A stretch of DNA of 64,000 bases from Paramecium tetraurelia (GCF_000165425.1 NW_001799300.1:248001-312000), one strand, 5' to 3'. Shown: positions 45,699-63,519, counted from the stretch's first letter. Notes: generated by a model from the letters alone, not told the origin. Translations and numbers: made by a program.

Positions 45699-47516
45699 TC
45701 AATATCTTTTTACGGCTCTCTGCATAGATGAAGTAAAGGATATTTTTGACAAATTAGAACTAACTTTGGATAGTGAAGCATTTTATTAGTCTGATAGATT
45801 AGATGATATCTTATCAATGTCAGAGGATTTCATAGATTCAAACCTTGAAAAGTTAGAGTCAATTTATTTTTTGCTTGGTTTTGGCGCATTTAAAATTGAT
45901 GTAACAGAAGAATGAATATCAGAAGGTATATTTTGATCTTCAATATTAGAATCCACATCATAGTCCTATTACTTATTTTCAAATTAAGAAATGTCTGAAC
46001 TTAACATATCTATTTCTTAATTATCTTCCTATTTTATTAATTTAGATATATTTGAACTTACGTCAGATAGGTTATCTTATTTCTATTACAACACTCTTTA
46101 TTACAAAACTGCAATAACTTGCTCATAGTATTGTTATTATTATTTTAGAGCTTGTTTTAATACTTTTGGATCATCAGAAATAGTTTATTGCTTTAATTTA
46201 TTTTAGATTTCCTTGTTAATCTTTACATCATAAGAGATGTCATCGACCTACTTATATGCTCCTGCTCTTTATAATTTAGCCTACAATTATTCTATGTCTT
46301 GCTCTAATTTAGTGATTGTGGCTTTCAACTATCCCTAATCTAATAGGTTTTATGAAATTTCATTTTCCTTTTAAGCTAATGATTATTTCAATTAACTAAG
46401 TTAAGTCAAATAATCAGCCTCTTTTTTAGTAAATTCCTCTATTCTCTCTCGCAATTCTTTTCTAATAATTAATATTAATATAAATACGATTTAGCATTCA
46501 ATTCCTTTTCTTATTCCATTAATCTCTTCTCTAATTATTAGTTCTTCTTAATGGCTTTTCCTAATTCAGTAGATTTATTTTCTAAGTCTCTTTACACTCC
46601 TTGTTTTTCTAATTTTATTATATCAACCTCTGCTCTCAATTGTTTTTCCACACTTTCTAATTTGGTCTCCTAAACCTTATTAAGCATCTTCTATTCTTCA
46701 ATATCAACTTCTTTTGTGATATCATGGAATTCCTATTGATTTTCTCTTCTTTTGTAATCTTCCATCAATTTTTGAAGTTATTCATATTTTTTGGTTAGTA
46801 TAACTAATTAGCCCTTTTATTCATTCAAGACTGTAATCTATCTACTTTTTTCATCTAATGTTTCTTCCAATTTGAAATTCTTATCTTATAAAGCAGCAAT
46901 TTCAGCTTTGAAATTGGAGTTATCTTCAGTTAATTGAGCTATTTTCTTGGTGTGTACTTCAAATTGAGCATCCATAGAGAATGTGCTGGCATTTTCACTT
47001 TGCTCAGATTGCATCAACTCTTGTTATTTCTTGTTCATCTGTTCTTTCAGGGCTCTCAATTAATTATCTAACCTCTTGTTTTCAATTTTCAATTCTTCCC
47101 TAGTTAGAGCCTTGATCTTTGGAGGTCCTTTGTTCAATGCCTCGATAATTTGATTATCACATCTTTAATCGTTGTTGACTATGGAACGCAATGTTTAAAT
47201 AACTAGATCTTAATCTGCAATTTCTTGATTCAGTTACTCAATTAATTGTGATCGTTTGTGTTCCTTATTCATGTTTTTCAATTGTGCATTCTCCTTTTTC
47301 AAGAGGGTGATCGAATTCATTAGATTACGAACCTTATCCTGATGTATTTAATTTAAAGCATTGATCTTCTCTAATTATATGTATTATAATTAAATTACTT
47401 TCAGCAGCTCCATTCTATTCTTCATACTGAAATATCAATTCCTTCTAATCCTTATTTAACTTCCTGAGTTCTTCAAGTTGATTGGCAAGTATGACAATCT
47501 TTTATTGATCTTACAT
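45699..47516 (-). CDS. Long coiled-coil protein
   Basis: 587 residues, almost entirely heptad-rich coiled coil (KINALNQIHQDKVRNLMNSI, ELKIENKRLDNQLRALKEQM, IAQLTEDNSNFKAEIAALQ, KELRERIEEFTKKEADYLTQ), ending in a Ser/Asp-rich tail (SDVSSNISKLIKQEDNQ). Introns: 28 and 26 nt, exact frame. Probably a cytoskeletal, basal-body or tethering protein, but no diagnostic motif is visible. The C-terminal serine-rich part could be phosphorylated. Its start lies only 36 bp from the next, divergent gene. Confidence 0.8.
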
Positions 47517-47552
47517 AATAATAAAATTGCAAAAATAGTTTAATTAATTTAC

Positions 47553-47990
47553 ATGGGAATGAGACTTAAAAAACTTACATAAACCCTTGAAAGCAAACCT
47601 CCACAATAGTACAATTTCCCTAGAGGAGCTGATCAATTCGAATATTCGCCAGATAGATCATATAGTTCCTTATAAGTAGATGTGTACGATCTCAACAGTC
47701 AATTAAGACGCATTCATCGTAGAGTGCTATCTTAAGTTGTAATTCAAAAAGGGAAATCAAAAGAAAATAAATTGAGCACTCTATCTCCTCTGAAAGTAGA
47801 TTAGTTGGCAGTCACAAAAGCAAAACTTAATTCATAAAGATTCTTTCTGATGAATTAAGTACGTAACATTAAACCAAAGTAAAACAAATTGTAGTCTTCG
47901 TAACTTGTCATTTAGAAGTCTTCGTAAAAGAGAGGTTAGAGAATGCATACGGATACGATTGAAAGCATAACCAAATATCGATTGGGATGA
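47553..47990 (+). CDS. Small basic unknown protein
   Basis: A single-exon 145-residue frame, MGMRLKKLTQTLESKPPQQY..., rich in K, R, Q and S, with the segment VDVYDLNSQLRRIHRRVLSQ. No domain, no membrane segment. Divergent from the coiled-coil gene with a 36-bp spacer and 23 bp before NDUFS4, so placement supports a real gene. Function unknown. Confidence 0.6.
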
Positions 47991-48013
47991 CTTAAATTAT
48001 TATTTTAATATAA

Positions 48014-48628
48014 ATGTCTATTCGACAATTTGTAGGGATTCAAGAAATAGCCAAAAAGGCTTTTAATTCTCTGATTGTGATTCGCAAAGAGATAGAGAGT
48101 AAAAACCAAGAAGTCTTGGCACATGGAATATCAGTCTACAATTAAGTTGTGCCTATAGATGCAAGCAAAAGCAAATTTGGATTTTTCAGATGTAATTTTG
48201 TCTTATACCAATTTTCAGCATCTCGTCTTGACAATAGATCAGACCATAGATACTATGACATGAACCCATTGCCTCCTCCAGAGTCCAAGATTGCTCGTGT
48301 CTACATCATGGACGATAATCGCATGCATCAAAGTAATTTACTGTTGCGAATACACTTAGCTCCCACAATGAGATAAGGATATCATTGGAATGTCTAGATT
48401 GAGAGAGGACCCATCCACAGAATGCCTTGGAGTGGTTGGACATTTTCAAAGGATTAGAAGAGCAGAGAAGTTTATAAGTTCCTCAGTTTGGAAGCTGCAC
48501 TAGAATTTTGCCAATAAGATGGGTATGGATATATTATACAATATCCCCACTTTCGTTACACTTCTAAGAGAAAATATGCTGACAATTTTAAGTGGAAGGG
48601 ATTTCCAAAGGATGAACAAGACTCTTGA
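48014..48628 (+). CDS. NDUFS4: NDUFS4-like subunit of mitochondrial complex I
   Basis: 204 residues, single exon. The C-terminal half matches the NDUFS4 (18-kDa, AQDQ) family: ARVYIMDDNRMHQSN, HWNVQIERGPIHRMPWSGWT, FLSLEAALEFCQQDGYGYII and YADNFKWKGFPKDEQDS, parallel to the KEDAVSFAEKNGW and YGANFSWN blocks of animals. The N-terminus is long and includes KFGFFRCNFVLYQFSASRLD. I see no textbook targeting peptide, but MSIRQFVGIQEIAKKAFNSL is basic and amphipathic, which would suit mitochondrial import. A peripheral-arm subunit near the NADH-oxidising module. Confidence 0.9.
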
Positions 48629-48805
48629 AAAGATATTATCAATAATAACAAGGAATATCAATAATTGGCATTCTAAAGGTTTCTTGTTCTCCGCATTCTC
48701 TCCTAAATACATAAATACCCTTATATAAGCCTTAAAAGTTATTATATATTTCATTCTGAGATTTTGTTTAAATTGTAAAACCTATTTATTAATGATTAAT
48801 TAATT

Positions 48806-51800
48806 ATGATTGAATTGCAAGAGACTAGTCCAAAAGAGGAAATCGACTTTGGGTAAAGAGTGCTTCTCTATTTGTTAGATAATCCACCTTGGAATATCAG
48901 GGTGAATATGATGATCAATATAAACTAACAGCAATCTATTATAGGATCAACAAGTGCAAATAGATCATTTATTATGTTTTGCTATTTCTAACTCTTGGAT
49001 TATTGTACTTATTTCAAAGATGGTTTATAAATTTGAGATTGTTTCTATTGTAAGCTTAAATCATGTAAAAAGATTTGAAAAATGTGAATTTGGTACAATG
49101 ACACATGTTTTAGTGATCAAGACCAAGAACATAATTCCAATTGCAGATGATCAATTATGCGAAGTTACCGTTGTTTAGGATCATCCCTTTTCCAAACATG
49201 CACGAGTCTTTAATTATGAGCTAAGTGATTATTTCATTGACACTTATTCAAAAGCATTAGTCTAGATGAGGAATTCATTCTCTTAGTACACCTAAGAAAG
49301 AATCTGCAATATGAAAGGCCTTTCAGAGTTGACTACTATTTATGGATAGAATATCATGGAAATACCAATCAAACCAATTCCACTCCTATTACTTGATGAA
49401 ATATTAACACCCTTCAATATCTTTCAATTTAGTGCTCTTGCGTTGTGGGCTTATGATGATTACTTAAATTATTCGCTATTTATTTTAGCAATCACTATCA
49501 TTTAAATCGGAATTGAATTGAGAGATGTGAGATAAAACTTATAGAAAATCCAAAAAATGATTAGATTCAACGTAGATGTCAAAGTAATAAGAAATAACAA
49601 TTAAATTACTATAGAATCTAAAGAATTGATTCCAGGAGATTTATTGATAATTGAAGGACATACTAAAATCAGTTGCGATTGTATTTTGATTGAAGGCAAC
49701 TGTGTTATGAATGAAGCTGTGTTGACAGGTGAGAGTGTGCCAATTAATAAATCCAGTTTGGAAAAGAATGAACAATTGTTTCTATAAAAAGGGAATGAAA
49801 ATAAGATGCTATTTTGTGGTACTACTTGTTTAAGAAGTTATTCATAAAATGGAGAACATGCTAAAGCAATTGTATACTAAACTGGATTCTAAACATTAAA
49901 AGGCAGTCTGGCTAGATCAATCATGTTTAATAGAACTCAAACATTTAGCTTCTACAGAGATTCATTAAGATATCTCTTTGTATTGGCCACATTAGGATTG
50001 ATACAAGCAAATATTACAATCTTAATTAGTGGGGCTCAAGGAGTTGCTCTTGGGGAAAGCATAATAAATGCTTTAGAAATAGTAACGATAATAGTTCCTG
50101 CCACATTACCAACTGCTTTAGGAGCTGGTATTAGTCTTGCTTTGAAGCGTTTAGAAGATAAATCTATCCAATGTGTAAAGCCTGACAAAATAAATGTGGC
50201 AAGCAAAGTCAATTTAGTAGCTTTTGATAAAACAGGAACACTGACTGAATTAGGACTTGATGTGTTGGGATGTAGAGAAATCAAGGATTAAGGGTTTAAT
50301 AGATTATAAATGATTAAAGATGTTTCCAGAACAGTTTAATGAGTGTATGGGTATTTGTCATTCATTATCAATAATAAATAATGAGATTATGGGAGATCCA
50401 ATTGATCTATGTATGTTTTAAGAGACTGGATGGGAGTTAGTGGAAGAGAGTAAGGCAAGAAAAGGAGGGAAAGGAAGTATCAGTGTTGAAACGATTTGAT
50501 TTCTAGGCAGAGTTATAGAGGATGTCAGTCATTACAAATCAATGTATCTTATATTGTAAAGGATCACCTGAGTAGATAAAGAGCATCTGTAGGAATATTC
50601 CTATTAATTATAACAATATGTTATAGAAGTACAGTAGTTAGGGTTTCAGAATAATTGCTTGTTGTTATAGAGATGTTACACATTTTGAATATGCAATAGT
50701 TACATAAGAGAGAAATCTATGAGTAAAGTATGTCATTCTTGGGATTTCTGATTTTTGAGAACAAATTAAAAGCAGAAACTCAATCTACTATATTAAGTTT
50801 GAAGTACAGCAACATCAAATCTATTATGGTGACAGGTGATAATCCATATACTGCAATTAATATTGGTTTGTAATGCAATATTTTGGATCAGAATAGCAGA
50901 ATCTTTTTGGGATAGCTCAATGAGGGAGTATTATATTGGAATGAGATTAATGCAATTGAAAACAGATAAAGTCGATGAGAATAGAAGTTGTTATAGTTTA
51001 GATTCAAATTAAGCTCAGAACTTAGAAACCAATTAGATTATGAAACTAAGTTGTCACCTTTAACTAGCAATTACTGGATAGGTGTTCGAATATTTGTAGT
51101 ATTAATATGCTGCCTTACTGGATAATCAACAATGGGTCCTAAATCTATTATAAAAAACATACATTTACTCAAGAATGAAACCCAACAACAAAGGTGATCT
51201 TATGCTTCTCTTGAGATAGGACAATTTGAATTTTATTGCTTTTTGTGGAGATGGCACTAATGATACTTGTGCTTTGAGATAAGCAGATGTTGGTTTAGCT
51301 TTATCTTTAGAAGATGCCTCTTTAGCATCTCCGTTTACGAGCACTATATTCAATATTTCAAATATGATCAATTTAATTAAAGAAGGGAGAGCCTGTTTAG
51401 TTACTTGTGTGGAATGCTTCAAATTTATGACTTTGTACTCATGCATTTAATCTGCTGCTGTGTTGTAATGCTATTTTTATGATACAGACTTCACTTAAGT
51501 TCAATATCTTTATTAGGATCTCTGGTTGATCATCCCATTAGCTTTTACAATGGATTTAACAAAATCATATAATAAATTAGCTAATTATCGACCAATAAGC
51601 AATTTAATCTCATTGCCAGTTCTGTCTTCTGTCTGTGTGATTATTTTCATATCCTTTCTTGCTTAAATGATTATGCATCAAATATTGAAACACTAAGATT
51701 TCTATCAGTAAATGGTAATCGAATTGGTTAATGATGACTATTATATGCAACCTAATTATACTAATTCTATTTTGCTAATAACATCCAGCACTGAGATTTT

Positions 51801-52095
51801 GGCTGTAGGTCTAGCATATACTTAAGGACCGCCTTTCAGAGAGGCCATCTCTCAGAATTTCTATTATATGATAGTCATCTGTATGGGGATTGCTGGATAA
51901 ATAGTGTTGATATTCTTCCCGAATTTGACTGGATTTTTATCTTTGGAAGTGGAATTTCCAACGGATTTTAAGATCCAAATTCTAGTAGTCAATATTGTAG
52001 TAGGAATTACAATTGTATTTTACGAGAAATTGATCACTGCGAAAATGACTTAGAAATACGCAGAAGTAGAAATTAATTTAGGAAATCAAAATTGA
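48806..52095 (+). CDS. P5-type (ATP13A2-like) transport ATPase, four apparent indels
   Basis: About 1080 residues. Cytosolic and endo-lysosomal P5B ATPases export polyamines; this is the likely class. Two 5' introns (26 and 23 nt). Landmarks: LLYLFQRWFINLRLFLL, actuator LTGESVP, M4 VPATLPTALGAGI, phosphorylation DKTGTLTE, nucleotide domain CHSLSIIN, GDPIDLCMFQETGWEL, LKRFDFQAELQRMSVI and CKGSPEQIK, hinge FCGDGTNDTCALRQADVG, PFTS, then six C-terminal TM segments. P5 pumps normally have PPALP or PPELP in M4; here it reads VPATLP. Between about 50310 and 50970 four single bases must be dropped (near 50317, 50467, 50711, 50962) to keep these motifs together. Exon total fits that. A recent pseudogene or sequence errors. 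Confidence 0.8.
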
Positions 52096-52122
52096 TAAGA
52101 TAAAATATATTCACTCTGTATT

Positions 52123-53820
52123 TCATTATCTTGCTGTATCTAACCTATAGTCTGCACTCTGTACTAACTAATTAATCACTGATGTGTCTAATATCTGAAT
52201 GTCTTGATTCAATTATAGTTTCATTAAGTCTATTATAGGTTCGTCCATGCTGTTTATTAATTTCTGATTTATGGGATCCTAATAATTGGTTATAATCTCT
52301 TTAAATGCCTGTTAGGCCTCTAATGCCTTTTGATACGGAGTCTTGGCAGGTTTCAAAAGTGAGCAGAAATTATCCTCTGAAATATCCTAAGGGTCTGCCC
52401 CAATAAAGGGTTTTGGTAAATAATCAAACATTTAAATTTAGGCTTTATTGAGTAGTATGAATTTCAATTTATCTACTTCGTGTAATTTGTTGATAATATA
52501 CAAAATATCAAGGGATTTTTAAATCCGATTAACAGCAAATTGAAATTATGAATGCTTTATGTTATTCTTGTTTCTCCTTTTAGGAAATTGAAAGGTTATG
52601 TATTCAAAGACATTCAAATTCAGTTTCTTGGTCACAACTCTGAAGAATCGTTTAATAGATGCTGAAATCTCATTTGTTATATGTGCCTTCTGATTGTCAG
52701 TGTCAGCCTCTGTGATCATTTGACTCTTCCTTTGTATACTATATAATCGTTTCTTAATATTCAATTAATTGAGCTGACTCCAGGATTTCTGCTTCTTCAA
52801 AATTGGTACAATTGGAATATTCACTTCACTCTAACACAATGGAATTTTCTTATCTAATTGCTATTAAGGACTGGTGGCTTTTTCATTAATTTTCTCGTTA
52901 ACAATCTAAATCTTATCATTTTCAGTGGTTGCATCATCATCATTGGAGAAATTAAAGAGAGAGTTAACAATTTGCAATCGATACGATAAATTACTAAATG
53001 GTAATTAAAAGAACATGGCTAATGTGAAAATTACATTCCACAATCCACCAGCCTCTCCCAGAATTTACTATAGTTTTGGATAGGATCGATAATTAACAAG
53101 CTCGGTCTTATTGAGTCGAATTCTAAACTGAAGTAGTTTTTAGCCATTACCAACATCATATGTTTCTTAATGGTACTAATACGCTAATACACTCTCTTAG
53201 GTCTCATCTTTAAATACCATACCACCATCTGAAATTACAGTAAATGGACTCATGTAAATATCAATTCTTTTATAAATGTTTCTACTTAGTGTTGTTTCTA
53301 TTTTCTCTATTCTAGATTTTACAGGATCTTTGACATCTTTCAAATCATAATAAAAAGTTGGTATTTACAACTAAAATTCAAGACTTTCCTCTTATTTAGG
53401 TACTTAAGTGGCATTCTTCAGAGATATTTCAACGATAACATACTACACATTTTGATCTGATTCATATAGACTGACCTATTTTGAATATTGGTAAAGATTC
53501 TGAGTGAAAGAAAGTGGCCCATCCTTAGTACTGACATTCAAGTTTTGTTCATCTAATCCATTTATGAGGATTTTAAAATTCATAAATTGAGTGGAGTTTA
53601 AGACTTGATGGTAGATCTAATATTGATAAGAACGAGGATTTTTATCTAAATTGATGAAGTTCGTGCATAAAAGGACACTCATCATTGTTATTATAATTAG
53701 TGTGAGAAAGGCACCACAATAAGTTTTATGACGCTCTTAGTCTTTGATTAGTAGGGAAACTGGCTTATTGAAGAGATCGAGGGATCGAAAGGGTTTAAGT
53801 AGTTTTTTATATTTTTTCAT
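52123..53820 (-). CDS. Ciliate two-TM protein, family member 1
   Basis: A single-exon 565-residue frame. TM1 follows MKKYKKLLKPFRSLDLFNKP (CGAFLTLIIITMMSVLLC). Next comes a long, probably lumenal or external domain with N-x-S/T sites (LNSTQF, LNVSTKD) and MSPFTVISDGGMVFKDE. TM2 lies around YPKLQQILGEAGGLWNVIFT and LAMFFQLPFSNLS, and a cytosolic Q/K-rich tail ends in KSLDILYIINKLHEVDKLKF. A clear paralogue lies 4 kb away beyond the ISWI gene. I know no assigned function for this family. Convergent with the P5 ATPase gene, 27 bp apart. Confidence 0.8.
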
Positions 53821-53891
53821 TAAATTTAGGATCAAATAATTTGATGAATTAAATGGTTAATTGATGCCTCTTAAAATCATAATTTAATTAA

Positions 53892-56963
<3,072 letters not shown>

Positions 56964-57716
56964 TATTATATATAAGTAATTATGAATTTATTCATTGTAA
57001 ATATTCTAATAATACTATAAAATGGCGTTGAATATGAATCATTCAGAATTTCTTAAAATTTCAGAAATAGGACTATAATTAGTTAAATTAGACCAATTAG
57101 ACATTATCTATATATAATAATTATTATTATTATAGTATAGATGTTATAAATTTTAATCTAAGTCCTTTATCAAATAACCATTCCTTTACTCATTGTAGTT
57201 TAAAATAATCGAAAATACTAATTTATACAATCAACACTACAGATGCTTTTAATTTTCTTACCTGTTTGAATTTGACGATTCATAATTCTAATCTATTTAG
57301 GAAATGTCTGAAATTCCTAAATGGATAGTATATATATAATTTTTAATTTAAAATTATTTTTTGAATTTCTCATTTGAGCTAATAAGTATAATTTGAATCA
57401 TATATATCAATGAATTCGTTTGATCTGTTCTTAGGATATCTTAGTTCAGTGATCAATTAAATAGTTTATTAAAAATGAATACTACTTTAAATATCAAAGC
57501 ATATCCTCTAATTTCTTAGTTGCATAGGAATAGCTTTCAGAATTAAAGTAGTGATCATGTCTCCACTATCTTTAAACATTTGCATCTTTATTAATTAATG
57601 AGAAATAAGTTATGAAATAAACAAATCAAAATTTTGTAATATTAGAAATAATAAGGAACTATTGATATTTATATTTGTACAATAAATGATATATAATATA
57701 AATTTAATTTCTCTAG
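56964..57716. other. Intergenic, no convincing gene
   Basis: AT-rich 750-bp stretch. A 124-codon frame from 57022 (MALNMNHSEFLKISEIG...) lacks TGA but has low-complexity composition and no match, so I leave it out. Presumably contains the ISWI 3' end and the promoter of the next gene. Confidence 0.45.
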
Positions 57717-59660
57717 ATGAAACAAAATAAATTATAGAAAATCCAGCGTTAAATTAAAAAAATAGATATTTTTGCATCACCTGTTGAACTAATGATTTAA
57801 AAGAAACGTTTGCATTAATCCTTCTTTGGAGCAATAATGACACTATTAATGTTTGGGTGCATAATAACATATATCGTTAACAAATTTGTATAACTAGGGA
57901 TGAGAAAGGAATTCTAAACTCTGTATTCAGAAATTTATTATGAAGAGATACCAGTATATCCATTGATTTCTCAAAATTTCACTTTACAATTCGCATTTCA
58001 GAACTACAATTAGAAGAACTACATAGACGAATCAGTTTATAGTGTCAATGCATTTATGGTTAATAGAGTTTAAAGAACGTATGATTTAATATAGATAGCA
58101 GAGTGAATAATAAAACAACTTAAGATGTCAAAAAAACAGAGATACCCCTAAGTAAATGCGCTAAGATTGGAATAACTTTCGAGGAAATTGAGGAGTAATT
58201 AGATAATGTGGATTTCAATAATACGTATTGCATAGACTGGGAGAAAATTTCAGAGTTTAAGTTTGACTGGTACTCCTGACTAGGATAACTACACTTATAT
58301 ATACGTAAATTTCCAAATTTGCGTGAATGATACAACCAATAGTAGTTTTTATTATATAAATAGGCGAGAGTGTGATATGTAAGTCGAGGGAAGAAATTCA
58401 AGAAAAATTAAGGAGGAATTACATTTAATTTCAGATATCCTCATACAATATTGATTTGAGGAATTATCAATAGCCAAATGTTCCGAAGGTTGAAGAAATC
58501 TAAACAACGATATCAAGTTAAGTGATGAAAGACATTACTTTATTTATGCAACCAATTACTACATTGACTGAAGATGGATTGTTGGATGAATTGATTCGAA
58601 AAGATGCTAATATAAGGTATTAAAAAAGTTAAGAGATTATTGACTTTAATAGTGATGAATCCTTGGCAACGGTTTACATTAGATTAGCAAATACTGAGAA
58701 TGTTAGTTATAGAATATATCCAAAATTATAAGATATCTTGGCTTAAGCAGGTGGTTTATGGGAGTTGTTGTTGCTTGCCTTTTCGATTATTGTAAAACCC
58801 TTTTCTCAAATGTCATTCAAAATGGAAATCATAAATAGTTTATTCAATTTCGAAGGCCAAAAACTAATAGATCAAGATGAATCTGAAAATAAACATAAAC
58901 GATTTGATAAACTCAATGGATTTTAAGAGAATATTTAAACAAATGAGAATGATGTTTCAGTAATGTTAAACTCATTGAAATCAAAAGCAAGTTCAAGATT
59001 TCCAAGAGGAAGAGCAAAATTGAAAACTGTTAAAGTAGATGGAATCAACTCTGCTTAAACTGAAAAATCCTCTTAAGTATTTACTAACTCTCCTGGAAAT
59101 GAAAAAATACTTAAGAAAGGAATTAATGTTGCCTTCAGAAAGTTCTTTAATGTTGCAACACTTAAATTATAATTTAATCCCTTAGATTATTTTAGATATA
59201 TGAAGTGTGGGTAATAATGTCATCAATATTTTAAAGAAAGAAGGAAGGAAAGTATAAACAATTAAGTTATTCAATCTAAAAATTAGATAAGTGTCTTGAT
59301 ATCCTTTTTATTATCGACAAGTTACAAGAAATAGATAAATTAAAAATGATCTTGTTATCGAAAGAGTAAGTGCAACTGTTTGATTTCCTCCCTAAGCCAT
59401 TAATTTGTCTAGATCCCTCAAATCAATAATTAAGTGAGAATTATCAGTACTCCTCATTACTAAAACCCTATAAGGGACTAAAAGAAAAATCATTAGAAGC
59501 TCAATAAGTACTGGATTAATTACTTGAAAATTTAGAAGATCCCATTACTAATAAACTTATTTCTTTGATGGATCCAAATTTAATAAAATTGTTATAGATA
59601 CAGCATGAATTAAAAAAGAAGCAAAGTCCAAATCTATTAATTAATGAATTTGTTGAGTGA
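57717..59660 (+). CDS. Ciliate two-TM protein, family member 2
   Basis: About 640 residues, paralogous to the gene at 52123-53820. Shared blocks: N-terminus MKQNKLQKIQRQIKKIDIFA with TM1 SFFGAIMTLLMFGCIITYIV; VSYRIYPKLQDILAQAGGLW then KPFSQMSFKMEIINSLFNFE (TM2); and the tail LDKCLDILFIIDKLQEIDKL, LFDFLPKPLICLDPSN, LLKPYKGLKEKSLEAQQVL. The external domain shows VNFQICVNDTTNSSFYYINR. One 20-nt intron near 58075. Three indels break the frame: one extra base near 58260, one near 58425, and a missing A near 59280. Exon total fits that. Likely a real gene with sequence errors; pseudogene is the alternative. Confidence 0.7.
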
Positions 59661-59760
59661 TAATTGAATTATATTAATATATTGATTAGAATTCTTATTA
59701 ATCAGAAGTAATGAAGAATATAATATATATATATTTTTTGCTACTAATAATAAATAATCC

Positions 59761-62095
59761 TCAAAGGTGATTCATCATAACAGTGGTGTAACAAATCATG
59801 AACTCCTCAACATTCAAACCCTTCTCTTAAGCACCTACCATATCAAGCAACATCAATAATCTCTTGATTGGAATGTCCTTGATTTAAGTAGCAATCGTAT
59901 TGACTGACTATTCCTACTATTAAGATAATTAAATTTTGTTTGAAGATTAAGGTGAAGTGGTCAAGTAATCTTTGATAACCAAATTGATTTCATCAGGCTT
60001 GATCAGATTAGGAACTTTAAAGGCAACATTGAAACAAGAGACTACTTCCAATTATTTCATTATTTGATATTGTGATGTTGTGCCTATAATAAGGAGTCTA
60101 CATTAAGACTAAAATGATTAATACAATATATCTTACTTTATCTGGTAGTCTCTTGATTAATACTAATAGAGCCTATAAGATAGCATTGGAGAATCTGGGA
60201 CCGATATCTACGTATTCAATGAGTCTTTCAATGTTGTCAATCAAAATGCATGAAAGTGATGATTTGTATGCATCATTGAAGATTCTAACCATCTGATTGA
60301 TGATAGCACCTTCAGTTAAACCGATGAATGTTTCAGGAGATATTAACTTAACATATGGGAATCCACATTCAACTGCCAACCATGCTGCTACACTTGTTTT
60401 GCCTGAACCTTGTTCTCCTTCCAATAAAACAGAATTCAATTGAGAATTCTTACCAAATCTAGTTTAATCAATAGTATTTTTTAGGATTTTTTGAAGTTTT
60501 CTGAATTCTTCACCAAAATCGATTAATCTATTTTTGAGTAGCAAATCAAATTTATTTGTATCAATACCAAATTAAGGTTTGACTTCATCTAAGGCATTCA
60601 TGAAATCACATCTTCTGACTTGAAGTTCGTCTTATTTAGTTAATTTCTTTTAGAAATCAAAAATACTCTACATTCTCTAAAATGCAAAGGAGGATGCAGA
60701 TTTCACTACAGCTTCGATTTCAGCCCCTGTATAATTCTTAGTAATTTAAGCTAACTCTTCTAAATTCACATCTTTATCGAGGGCATTATTCTTTTTGAGA
60801 TTATCAGTATGAATGTTTAAAATCTATTATCTACCTTATTCATCCGGCAATCCAACCTCAATATGTACTTCAAATCTTCCTGGTCTTAGAACAGCCTCAT
60901 CAATTAAGTCTTTTCTATTAGTCATACCAATGACCAATATATTGTTAAGAGAATTGACTCCATCAATCATGGATAACAATTGATTTACAACGTTATCATA
61001 GGCTCCTGATCCAGAGTTAATGGATCCTCTTTATTTACATATGGCATCCATTTCATCAAAGACAATGATATGCAAATCACTTTAATCACCCTTTGTCTCT
61101 TGATCTGCAATAGCCTCAGCAAATAGTTTTCTGACATTTTCTTCGGCCTCTCCTACAAATTTACTGAAAATCTCTGGTCCATTAACAATCTTTGGAGGCT
61201 TAGCCTTCAACACTTTAGCCAATTATCTTGCAATCAAGGTTTTACCAGTTCCTGGAGGACCATACAACAAGAGACCTTTGATATGCTTGATACCATATTT
61301 TTCAAGGAAGGCTTATGGGAATCTTCTTGATGAGAATGCTCTTCTAAATATGTTTGCCAATTCTTTATCTAAACCTCCAACTCCCAATTTATCAAATGAA
61401 AAATCTTCTCTAAATATACTAGCTGTATGTGTTGAAGCATTCTTCATTTTCAATTGGTTTACTCCTTGTCTGATACTGAATTCAACTTCAGTTTCATCAA
61501 CCAACATTCCTCCTCCCATAAATTTGACTTGCTATGATTCCACTCCCACACTCAATACATCAGTACGAGTAACCTATGAGTTATATTGGATCTACATACT
61601 TTAAATAAGTAAGTGTTGCCTTCAAACAAAAATAGCTGAATTTAACCTGCTCTGAAGAATTAACCACTATATGCTCTTTTCAAGAATGGGGCTAAGTCTT
61701 CAGAATTCAATTCAAGTCTGTCTAGAGTTCCTGATTATTAGACGATATCCAATTCAACATCAAGAACTCCCAATCTGTATTCTTTATCTTTTGGAAGTGA
61801 AAACACTGCCACGTCAATCTTATCTGTGAATGACATTCTCAGCAATTATCTTACGTATTTGCTCCCTGCAATGGAATCGTCTTTGTATCCATTTTCCTAA
61901 ACTATCTAAATACTCACTTACTCCTTGCAATTAAAAAACATAGCCATTAATCTATATAAATAAATCTCCTTAAACATTATATCTTTATTTCAATTGAGCA
62001 TGTGTATTCTTAGATGTATAAAGAAATCCTGTAAATGCCTCCTCAGTCTTATTAAGAGCCACTGGTAGTAGTTAGAATGCCTTTGCTGGAATCAT
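59761..62095 (-). CDS. NSF: NSF/Sec18, SNARE-disassembly AAA+ ATPase
   Basis: 751 residues (human NSF 744), four exons, introns 25, 26 and 28 nt, exact frame. With SNAPs it disassembles SNARE complexes after membrane fusion. N domain: [20 protein letters not shown] and the linker [21 protein letters not shown]1: Walker [12 protein letters not shown], Walker [11 protein letters not shown], sensor [19 protein letters not shown] (arginine finger). D2: [40 protein letters not shown] then [19 protein letters not shown]2 Walker B reads IDN rather than VDD, consistent with D2 being mainly structural. Start [19 protein letters not shown] is the first ATG in frame. Confidence 0.96.
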
Positions 62096-62213
62096 TAATA
62101 TAATTATTATATATATTAAAACTAGTTTTGATGTATTAAAAATCAAGAATCGACAGGGTTAACCAGAATTTTATATATTAAATAATCGATAATTATCTTG
62201 ATGATATAATAGA

Positions 62214-63342
<1,129 letters not shown>

Positions 63343-63519
63343 TTTTAAAAATATTTATGTTTATTTAAAAGAAAAGATGGCATTATATTTTGTATTTGTG
63401 ATTTCCATAACAATAATTGAATTATCATGTGATACGAAAGAATCTCAGATATAAGAGGTTCATATTGTCTTGATCATATATTTGGAGGTTTAAGTTACAA
63501 AATAATAATATATTTATAA

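Noticed and set aside
57022-57396. 124-codon open frame in the gap after ISWI
   Set aside because: With TGA as the only stop, frames this long are common in AT-rich DNA. Composition is low-complexity and nothing matches.
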